NCBI RefSeq assembly: GCF_000814905.1
Contig: NZ_JXAG01000047.1
Coordinates: 1 to 64,000, forward strand
Direction of reading: 5' to 3'
Source of the DNA: Enterobacter sp. Bisph1
Lineage (GTDB): Bacteria; Pseudomonadota; Gammaproteobacteria; Enterobacterales; Enterobacteriaceae
DNA length: 64,000 nt
A program made the translations under genes and the position numbers. A model generated the notes under the pieces. It had not been told where the DNA came from. It saw nothing but the letters and a program-made list of their open reading frames with translations, and did not search any database. Of this stretch, positions 55,643-64,000 are shown one piece after another (the stretch's first letter is position 1; each line of letters begins with the position of its first letter).

Positions 55643-56320
55643 ATGCATCTTGATATCCCCTGGCAGGACGTCGATACCGTTCTGCTGGATATGGACGGCA
55701 CGCTGCTCGATCTCGCTTTTGATAACTTCTTTTGGCAAAAACTGGTGCCCGAAACCTTCGGCATCAAGCAAGGCTTAACGCCCGAAGAGGCGCATAACGC
55801 TCTGCGCCAGGAGTATCACGCCGTGCAGCATACGCTAAACTGGTACTGTCTGGATTACTGGAGCGAACGTCTCGGCCTCGATATTTGCGCCATGACCACC
55901 CAGCAAGGTCCACGCGCGGTGCTGCGTGACGATACGGTCCCTTTTCTGGATGCATTACAGAAAAGCGGTAAGCGCCGCATTTTGCTGACCAATGCGCACC
56001 CGCATAATCTGGCGGTGAAGCTTGAGCATACCGGCCTTGCGTCACACCTTGATTTATTACTTTCTACCCATACATTTGGGTATCCGAAAGAGGATCAGCG
56101 CCTGTGGCAGGCCGTCGCGCAAGAAACGGGGCTTAACCCGGAACGTACGCTGTTTATCGATGACAGCGAACCGATTCTTGATGCGGCAGCGAAATTTGGC
56201 ATCCGTTACTGCCTGGGCGTGACCAACCCGGATTCAGGGCTGGCGGAAAAAAGTTACCTGCGCCATCCAGGCACAAATGACTACCGCGGCCTGATCCCTT
56301 CTCTTCTCAAGGAGATGTGA
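55643..56320 (+). CDS. yrfG: GMP/IMP nucleotidase YrfG
   Basis: 225-residue HAD hydrolase; motif I DMDGTLLDL (about 16-24), motif II LTNAHPHN, motif IV FIDDSEPILD. The E. coli enzyme dephosphorylates purine nucleotides. Its stop overlaps the hslR ATG by one base. Confidence 0.94.
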   Translation: MHLDIPWQDVDTVLLDMDGTLLDLAFDNFFWQKLVPETFGIKQGLTPEEAHNALRQEYHAVQHTLNWYCLDYWSERLGLDICAMTTQQGPRAVLRDDTVPFLDALQKSGKRRILLTNAHPHNLAVKLEHTGLASHLDLLLSTHTFGYPKEDQRLWQAVAQETGLNPERTLFIDDSEPILDAAAKFGIRYCLGVTNPDSGLAEKSYLRHPGTNDYRGLIPSLLKEM

Positions 56321-56721
56321 TGAAACAGCAGCCTGCGCAGGACGTTCGTCTGGATAAATGGCTCTGGGCGGCACGTTTCTATAAAACGCGCGCCCTTGCC
56401 CGTGAAATGATTGACGGCGGAAAAGTGCATTACAACGGGCAGCGCAGTAAGCCGAGTAAAATCGTTGAGCTGAACGCGACGCTCACGCTGCGTCAGGGAA
56501 ATGACGAACGCACCGTCATTATCAAAGGCATTACTGAACAACGTCGTCCCGCAAGCGAAGCAGCCGAGTTGTACGAAGAGACGGCGGAGAGCATTGAGAA
56601 GCGCGAAAAAATGGCGCAGGCCCGCAAACTCAATGCCCTAACGATGCCGCATCCCGATCGCCGTCCGGATAAGAAAGAGCGCCGCGATCTGATTAAATTT
56701 AAATTAGGTGATAGCGAGTAA
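56320..56721 (+). CDS. hslR: Heat-shock ribosome-associated protein HslR (Hsp15)
   Basis: 133-residue S4-domain RNA-binding protein (LDKWLWAARFYKTRALA...). Hsp15 rescues 50S subunits with stalled nascent chains carrying tRNA. ATG chosen over a GTG one codon upstream; GGAG lies 6 bases ahead. Confidence 0.95.
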   Translation: MKQQPAQDVRLDKWLWAARFYKTRALAREMIDGGKVHYNGQRSKPSKIVELNATLTLRQGNDERTVIIKGITEQRRPASEAAELYEETAESIEKREKMAQARKLNALTMPHPDRRPDKKERRDLIKFKLGDSE

Positions 56722-56745
56722 CGCTCACCCGCAAGAGAGATAACC

Positions 56746-57624
56746 ATGGCCATTCAAGACCAATTACACCGCTATCTGTTTGAAAATTATGCCGTGCGCG
56801 GCGAGCTGGTGACGGTTTCCAATACCTGGAAGCAGATCCTCGAAAATCATACTTATCCGCTACCGGTAAAAAAGGTCCTCGGCGAACTGCTGGTGGCAAC
56901 CAGCCTGCTGACGGCGACGCTGAAATTCGCCGGTGATATCACCGTGCAGCTGCAGGGTGATGGCCCGATGACCCTGGCGGTGATCAACGGTAATAATCGC
57001 CAGCAAATGCGCGGCGTTGCGCGCGTTCAGGGCGACGTGCCGGACGATGCGGATCTTAAAACGCTGGTGGGCAACGGTTATTTGGTTATCACCATTACAC
57101 CGGAAGAGGGCGAACGTTATCAGGGCGTTGTCGGCCTTGAAGGTGATACGCTGGCGGCGTGCCTGGAAGATTACTTCCTGCGCTCAGAACAGCTGCCGAC
57201 GCGTTTGTTTATCCGTACCGGCGACGTTGACGGTCAACCGGCGGCGGGCGGTATGCTGCTGCAGGTGTTACCGGCCCAGGAAACCCAGGCCGAAGATTTC
57301 GAGCATCTGGCGGTGTTAACGGACACCATCAAAGCGGAAGAGCTACTGACGCTGGCGGCAGAAGATGTACTGTGGCGCCTGTATCACGAAGAAGAAGTCA
57401 CGCTGTACGATCCGCAGGATGTTGAATTCAAATGCACCTGCTCGCGTGAGCGCTGCGCAGGCGCGCTAAAAACACTGCCGGATGAGGAGATCGACAGCAT
57501 TCTGGCGGAAGAAGGTGAAATCGATATGCACTGCGACTATTGCGGTAGCCACTATCTGTTTAACGCGATGGACATCGCCGAGATCCGTAACAACGCTTCG
57601 CCTGCCGATCCGCAGGTTCACTGA
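56746..57624 (+). CDS. hslO: Redox-regulated chaperone Hsp33
   Basis: 292-residue holdase activated by oxidation. The zinc-binding redox switch is intact: Cys230, Cys232 (CTC) and Cys263, Cys266 (CDYC) near the C-terminus. Follows hslR by 24 bases. Confidence 0.97.
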   Translation: MAIQDQLHRYLFENYAVRGELVTVSNTWKQILENHTYPLPVKKVLGELLVATSLLTATLKFAGDITVQLQGDGPMTLAVINGNNRQQMRGVARVQGDVPDDADLKTLVGNGYLVITITPEEGERYQGVVGLEGDTLAACLEDYFLRSEQLPTRLFIRTGDVDGQPAAGGMLLQVLPAQETQAEDFEHLAVLTDTIKAEELLTLAAEDVLWRLYHEEEVTLYDPQDVEFKCTCSRERCAGALKTLPDEEIDSILAEEGEIDMHCDYCGSHYLFNAMDIAEIRNNASPADPQVH

Positions 57625-57635
57625 TTCTTTACATA

Positions 57636-57658
57636 CGCCGCCTTCGGGCGGCGCTTTT
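57636..57658 (+). terminator. hslO terminator
   Basis: CGCCGCC-TTCG-GGCGGCG followed by CTTTTGT, 12 bases after the hslO stop. Confidence 0.85.
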
Positions 57659-57722
57659 GTAGACTTTGTCACGTTTTTGCTAAAATGTTTTCTGAAAGTA
57701 GTACGTAACTTTCTTTCATGAA

Positions 57723-57738
57723 AGCGATTACAGTCACA
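57723..57738 (+). promoter_or_regulatory. Second candidate CRP site upstream of pckA
   Basis: AGCGA-TTACAG-TCACA matches 8 of 10 half-site bases, 103 bases upstream of the stronger site. Two separated CRP sites are also reported for E. coli pckA. Confidence 0.4.
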
Positions 57739-57825
57739 ATCCTGCGGTTGAAAATGTTGCATACGCCTATTTGCGAAACATTTTTGCCATAAAATCCTCT
57801 ACTTTTGCCATAATCCGTGTCGCTG

Positions 57826-57841
57826 CGTGACCATACTCACA
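57826..57841 (+). promoter_or_regulatory. CRP site upstream of pckA
   Basis: CGTGA-CCATAC-TCACA matches the CRP consensus at 9 of 10 half-site positions. A -10-like TACAAT at 57920-57925 would place the site near -98. Catabolite control of gluconeogenesis is expected. Confidence 0.65.
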
Positions 57842-57959
57842 GAGTTTTTCATTAGTTCAGGTTTTTCACCTTAGGTAAATCTATGAGCCTCGTCCCGGTA
57901 AGCGGGCAAAAAACAACCCTACAATTTTAGGCAGTACATATTGGCTAAGGAGCAGTGAA

Positions 57960-59579
57960 ATGCGTGTTAAGAGCTTAACCCCGCAGGATCTCAAGGCTTA
58001 TGGCATCAACGACGTTCAGGAGATCGTTTACAACCCCGATTACGATACGCTGTATCAGGAAGAGCTTCGTCCAGAGCTGGAAGGCTTTGAGCGGGGCGTG
58101 TTAACGACGTCTGGTGCGGTCGCCGTCGATACCGGTATCTTTACCGGACGTTCGCCGAAAGATAAGTATATTGTGCGTGATGACACTACCCGCGATACCG
58201 TGTGGTGGGCTGATAAAGGCAAAGGTAAGAACGACAATAAGCCGCTCTCCCCTGCTGTCTGGCAACATTTAAAAGAGCTGGTAACGCAGCAACTCTCCGC
58301 TAAACGCCTGTTTATTATTGACGCTTTTTGCGGCGCAAACGAAGACAGCCGCCTTTCGGTACGTTTTATCACCGAAGTCGCCTGGCAGGCACACTTCGTT
58401 AAGAACATGTTTATTCGCCCAACCGATGAAGAGCTGGCGGAGTTTGAACCCGACTTTATCGTGATGAACGGCGCGAAGTGCACTAACCCGCAGTGGCAAG
58501 AACAAGGCCTGAACTCAGAAAACTTTGTCGCCTTTAACCTTACGGAGCGCATCCAGCTGATTGGCGGGACCTGGTACGGTGGCGAGATGAAGAAGGGAAT
58601 GTTCTCGATCATGAACTACCTGCTGCCGCTGCAGGGAATTGCCTCGATGCACTGCTCGGCAAACGTCGGCGAAAAAGGCGATGTAGCGGTTTTTTTCGGC
58701 CTCTCCGGCACCGGCAAAACCACCCTTTCCACCGACCCGAAACGCCGTTTAATTGGCGATGACGAGCACGGCTGGGATGATGACGGGGTGTTTAACTTTG
58801 AAGGCGGCTGCTACGCCAAAACCATCAGGCTTTCAGAAGAAGCGGAACCGGATATCTTCCACGCTATCCGTCGCGATGCGCTGCTGGAAAACGTCAGCGT
58901 CCGTGCCGATGGCAGCATTGATTACGATGATGCCTCAAAAACGGAAAACACCCGCGTTTCCTATCCGATTTACCATATTCAGAATATTGTTAAACCGGTC
59001 TCGAAAGCGGGCCACGCGACAAAAGTCATCTTTCTGACCGCGGATGCTTTCGGCGTGCTGCCGCCGGTATCTCGTTTGACTGCCAGCCAGACGCAGTACC
59101 ATTTTCTGTCCGGGTTTACCGCTAAGCTTGCCGGCACCGAGCGCGGCGTAACCGAACCGACGCCGACCTTCTCCGCCTGTTTTGGCGCCGCGTTTTTGTC
59201 GCTGCACCCAACGCAATATGCGGAAGTGTTGGTGAAAAGAATGCAGGCTGCCGGGGCGCAGGCTTACCTGGTGAATACCGGCTGGAACGGCACCGGCAAA
59301 CGCATCTCAATCAAAGATACGCGCGCGATTATCGACGCCATTCTTGATGGTTCGCTGGATGATGCCGAAACCTTTACTCTGCCGATGTTCGACCTGGCGA
59401 TCCCTACCTCGTTGCCGGGGGTGGATACGCGCATTCTCGATCCGCGCAATACCTACGCCTCTCCTGAACAATGGCAGGAGAAAGCCGCGCAGCTGGCCGC
59501 GCTGTTTGTTGCGAATTTCGAGAAATACACCGATACCCCTGCGGGAGCCGCGCTGGTCAGCGCCGGGCCAAAAGTGTAA
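57960..59579 (+). CDS. pckA: ATP-dependent phosphoenolpyruvate carboxykinase
   Basis: 539-residue gluconeogenic enzyme (oxaloacetate + ATP to PEP + CO2). The kinase P-loop is [11 protein letters not shown] near 248-258; FTGRSPKDK and the metal-binding DDEHGW are present. The 335-base gap upstream contains the hslO terminator and CRP sites but no yhgE gene. Confidence 0.98.
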   Translation: MRVKSLTPQDLKAYGINDVQEIVYNPDYDTLYQEELRPELEGFERGVLTTSGAVAVDTGIFTGRSPKDKYIVRDDTTRDTVWWADKGKGKNDNKPLSPAVWQHLKELVTQQLSAKRLFIIDAFCGANEDSRLSVRFITEVAWQAHFVKNMFIRPTDEELAEFEPDFIVMNGAKCTNPQWQEQGLNSENFVAFNLTERIQLIGGTWYGGEMKKGMFSIMNYLLPLQGIASMHCSANVGEKGDVAVFFGLSGTGKTTLSTDPKRRLIGDDEHGWDDDGVFNFEGGCYAKTIRLSEEAEPDIFHAIRRDALLENVSVRADGSIDYDDASKTENTRVSYPIYHIQNIVKPVSKAGHATKVIFLTADAFGVLPPVSRLTASQTQYHFLSGFTAKLAGTERGVTEPTPTFSACFGAAFLSLHPTQYAEVLVKRMQAAGAQAYLVNTGWNGTGKRISIKDTRAIIDAILDGSLDDAETFTLPMFDLAIPTSLPGVDTRILDPRNTYASPEQWQEKAAQLAALFVANFEKYTDTPAGAALVSAGPKV

Positions 59580-59601
59580 TTCGGCTACGCAAGAGCAACA
59601 A

Positions 59602-59625
59602 AACCCGTCACAGCGACGGGTTTTT

Positions 59626-59627
<2 letters not shown>
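59602..59627 (+). terminator. Terminator between pckA and envZ
   Basis: AAACCCGTC / GACGGGTTT with a T7 run, 22 bases after pckA; A's on the other side let it also serve the convergent envZ, whose stop lies inside it. Confidence 0.85.
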
Positions 59628-61694
<2,067 letters not shown>

Positions 61695-61770
61695 TGTTTA
61701 TACTCCCACAGGTTCCGACAATAATGTTTCCGTATTCTAAAATTGTGCGCGATAACGACCAGCGAAATCT

Positions 61771-61799
61771 GGTATACATTCTAGTCGAAATTGTTACAA
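61771..61799 (-). promoter_or_regulatory. Candidate ompR promoter
   Basis: Reverse strand TTGTAA, 17 bases, TATACC, about 76 bases before ompR. Confidence 0.5.
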
Positions 61800-61822
61800 A
61801 GCATATTTAACAGTAGCTTATA

Positions 61823-61838
61823 TGCATCTTTCATCACA
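61823..61838 (-). promoter_or_regulatory. Candidate CRP site upstream of ompR
   Basis: Reverse strand TGTGA-TGAAAG-ATGCA: a perfect left half and poor right half. CRP is known to act at the ompB promoter of E. coli, which gives it some support. Confidence 0.35.
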
Positions 61839-61921
61839 TAAAGCATGATTAATCCACACCTTACAGCAAAGTGTTTGTAAAGTGTGCGCAGCTATGAACG
61901 TTACGGAAATAAGGCCGCAGA

Positions 61922-62395
61922 ATGAAAACGCCCCTGATTACCCGCGAAGGTTATGAAAAACTTAAGCAGGAACTCGATTTTCTCTGGCGTCAGGAGCGCC
62001 CGGAAGTCACTAAAAAAGTCACCTGGGCGGCAAGCCTCGGCGATCGCAGCGAAAACGCCGATTATCAGTACAACAAAAAGCGCCTGCGTGAAATAGACCG
62101 CCGCGTGCGCTATCTCACCAAATGCCTGGAAAACCTGAAAATCGTCGATTACTCCCCGCAGCAGGAAGGCAAAGTATTCTTTGGCGCGTGGGTGGAAATT
62201 GAGAACGACAATGGCGATACGCTGCGTTTTCGCATCGTTGGTTATGATGAAATTTTTGGCCGCAAAGACTACATCTCTATCGATTCACCGATGGCTCGCG
62301 CCCTGCTGAAGAAAGAGGAAGGCGATGTGGCTACAGTGCAAACACCCGCCGGTGAAGCGACCTGGTACGTTAATCAAATCGAATATGTGAAATAG
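61922..62395 (+). CDS. greB: Transcript cleavage factor GreB
   Basis: 157 residues. The N-terminal coiled coil carries the catalytic tip residues Asp41 and Glu44 (LGDRSENADY), followed by the FKBP-like C-terminal domain. Rescues backtracked RNA polymerase. Divergent from ompR as in E. coli. Confidence 0.97.
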   Translation: MKTPLITREGYEKLKQELDFLWRQERPEVTKKVTWAASLGDRSENADYQYNKKRLREIDRRVRYLTKCLENLKIVDYSPQQEGKVFFGAWVEIENDNGDTLRFRIVGYDEIFGRKDYISIDSPMARALLKKEEGDVATVQTPAGEATWYVNQIEYVK

Positions 62396-62424
62396 CCCGC
62401 GGAACAGTCTGAGAAGCCCTTTGC

Positions 62425-62448
62425 GACTGGCATTTTCCTATGCCAGTC
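62425..62448 (+). other. Intercistronic hairpin between greB and yhgF
   Basis: GACTGGCA / TGCCAGTC, 8-bp perfect stem with an 8-base loop, 29 bases after greB. No T-tract, so it is probably not a strong terminator. Confidence 0.5.
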
Positions 62449-62491
62449 CGTATAACTATCCCCTGATTTTTTGTTCAGAAGATGAAAACAC

Positions 62492-64000
62492 ATGATGAAT
62501 GATTCGCTCTGCCGCATTATTGCGGGTGAACTTCAGGCACGTACCGAACAGGTGGCCTCCGCCGTTCGCCTGCTTGATGAAGGGAATACCGTGCCGTTTA
62601 TCGCGCGCTATCGTAAAGAGGTCACCGGCGGTCTGGACGACACGCAACTGCGTCAGCTCGAAACCCGTCTTGGCTACCTTCGGGAGCTGGAAGAGCGCCG
62701 CCAGGCGATTCTGAAATCGATCGGTGAACAGGGCAAACTCAGCGATGAACTGGCAAAAGCGATTAACGGTACGCTGAGCAAAACCGAACTCGAAGATCTC
62801 TACCTGCCGTACAAACCCAAGCGCCGCACCCGCGGGCAAATCGCCATCGAAGCCGGTCTTGAGCCGCTGGCGGATTCCCTGTGGAACGATCCTTCCCACG
62901 ATCCGGAAACCCTGGCCGCGACGTTTGTCGATGCCGATAAAGGCGTTGCCGATAGCAAAGCGGCGCTGGATGGCGCGCGCTATATCCTGATGGAACGTTT
63001 TGCGGAAGATGCCGCCCTGCTGGCGAAAGTACGTGATTATCTGTGGAAAAACGCCCATCTGGTCGCCACCGTTATCAGCGGTAAAGAGGACGAAGGCGCG
63101 AAATTCCGCGACTACTTCGATCATCATGAGCCTATTTCTACCGTCCCTTCCCACCGCGCGCTGGCGATGTTCCGTGGGCGTAACGAAGGGATTTTGCAGC
63201 TGGCGTTAAACGCCGATCCGCAGTTTGACGAGCCGCCAAAAGAGAGCCACTGCGAGCACATTATTATCGACCACCTCGGCCTGCGCCTGAACAACGCACC
63301 GGCGGACAGCTGGCGCAAAGGCGTGGTGAGTTGGACGTGGCGCATTAAAGTGCTGATGCACCTGGAAACAGAACTGATGAGCACCGTGCGTGAACGCGCG
63401 GAAGATGAAGCCATCAATGTTTTCGCCCGCAATCTGCACGATCTGTTGATGGCCGCGCCTGCCGGGCTGCGCGCCACGATGGGTCTCGATCCGGGTCTGC
63501 GTACCGGGGTAAAAGTGGCGGTGGTCGATGCCACGGGCAAAGTGGTCGCTACCGACACTATCTATCCGCACACCGGCCAGGCGGCCAAAGCTGCCGTCGT
63601 TGTCGCGGCGCTGTGTGAAAAACATCATGTTGAGCTGGTGGCGATTGGTAACGGCACCGCTTCGCGCGAAACGGAACGCTTCTATCAGGATGTACAAAAA
63701 CAGTTCCCGAAAGTGACGGCGCAAAAAGTGATTGTCAGCGAGGCGGGCGCGTCGGTCTATTCCGCCTCCGAATTGGCAGCGCTGGAGTTCCCGGACCTCG
63801 ACGTATCCCTCCGCGGCGCGGTCTCTATTGCCCGTCGTCTGCAGGATCCGCTGGCGGAGCTGGTAAAAATCGATCCGAAATCCATCGGCGTTGGCCAGTA
63901 TCAGCATGATGTCAGCCAGAGCCAATTGGCGCGTAAACTCGATGCGGTGGTTGAAGACTGCGTAAACGCCGTCGGCGTGGATCTGAATACCGCGTCGGTT
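62492..64000 (+). CDS. yhgF: Tex-family RNA-binding protein YhgF (3' end outside the window)
   Basis: Codons 1-503 of a protein of about 773 residues. The N-terminal helical Tex domain (1-about 320) and the YqgF/RuvX-like domain (from [16 protein letters not shown], about 325-450) are visible; the HhH and S1 RNA-binding domains lie beyond the edge. Two tandem ATG codons (MMNDSL) open it. Tex proteins bind nucleic acid and affect transcription and stress survival; the exact role is unclear. Confidence 0.95.
   Translation, partial: MMNDSLCRIIAGELQARTEQVASAVRLLDEGNTVPFIARYRKEVTGGLDDTQLRQLETRLGYLRELEERRQAILKSIGEQGKLSDELAKAINGTLSKTELEDLYLPYKPKRRTRGQIAIEAGLEPLADSLWNDPSHDPETLAATFVDADKGVADSKAALDGARYILMERFAEDAALLAKVRDYLWKNAHLVATVISGKEDEGAKFRDYFDHHEPISTVPSHRALAMFRGRNEGILQLALNADPQFDEPPKESHCEHIIIDHLGLRLNNAPADSWRKGVVSWTWRIKVLMHLETELMSTVRERAEDEAINVFARNLHDLLMAAPAGLRATMGLDPGLRTGVKVAVVDATGKVVATDTIYPHTGQAAKAAVVVAALCEKHHVELVAIGNGTASRETERFYQDVQKQFPKVTAQKVIVSEAGASVYSASELAALEFPDLDVSLRGAVSIARRLQDPLAELVKIDPKSIGVGQYQHDVSQSQLARKLDAVVEDCVNAVGVDLNTASV

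Overview
This window reads as chromosome of an enterobacterium of the Enterobacteriaceae. Nearly every backbone protein is close to its E. coli counterpart from memory, and the order follows the rpsL-to-yhgF stretch of the E. coli/Salmonella map: tufA-fusA-rpsG-rpsL, tusBCD, yheO, fkpA, slyX, slyD, yheV-kefBG, yheS, yheTU-prkB, yhfA/crp, yhfK, argD, pabA, fic-yhfG, ppiA, nirBDC-cysG, trpS-gph-rpe-dam-damX-aroB-aroK, hofQPONM, mrcA, nudE, igaA, yrfG-hslR-hslO, pckA, ompR-envZ, greB, yhgF. A complete malonate decarboxylase operon suggests a Klebsiella/Enterobacter/Kosakonia-type genus rather than Escherichia; the exact genus cannot be fixed from the sequence alone.

Region 1 to 13 kb (mostly minus strand) holds the str operon with its promoter, the TusBCD thiouridine sulfur relay, the YheO regulator, two FKBP-type isomerases (periplasmic FkpA with a sigmaE-like promoter, cytoplasmic SlyD with a His-rich metal tail), the KefB K+/H+ antiporter with its KefG partner, and the ABC-F protein YheS.

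Region 13 to 23.8 kb is the main departure from the E. coli map, where yheS and yheT are adjacent. It carries mdcR and the mdcABCDEFGH operon (four enzyme/carrier subunits, prosthetic-group assembly by MdcB and MdcG, MdcH malonyl transferase, MdcF carrier), then the 3' remnant of a nicotinamide phosphoribosyltransferase gene, then a two-gene unit of a TelA-family protein and an XpaC-like membrane protein.

Region 24 to 43 kb resumes the backbone: YheT/YheU/PrkB, Crp, ArgD with a pair of ARG boxes, PabA, the Fic/YhfG pair and PpiA. A stand-alone cytosine deaminase gene (codA) occupies the place where E. coli has tsgA. The anaerobic nitrite reductase operon nirBDC-cysG follows, with FNR and NarL/NarP sites in the classical geometry, and then the overlapping gph-trpS/rpe/dam series.

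Region 43 to 64 kb has DamX, the shikimate genes aroB and aroK, the PilM-Q-like hof operon divergent from mrcA (PBP1a), NudE, the Rcs attenuator IgaA, the YrfG-HslR-HslO heat-shock group, PckA with CRP sites, the EnvZ/OmpR osmosensor pair, GreB and the 5' part of yhgF (Tex). The yhgE gene found between hslO and pckA in E. coli is absent. I see no tRNA, rRNA, insertion sequence, prophage or CRISPR array, and no clear candidate for a wholly undescribed system; the most interesting area is the TelA/XpaC pair abutting a broken NAD-salvage gene.
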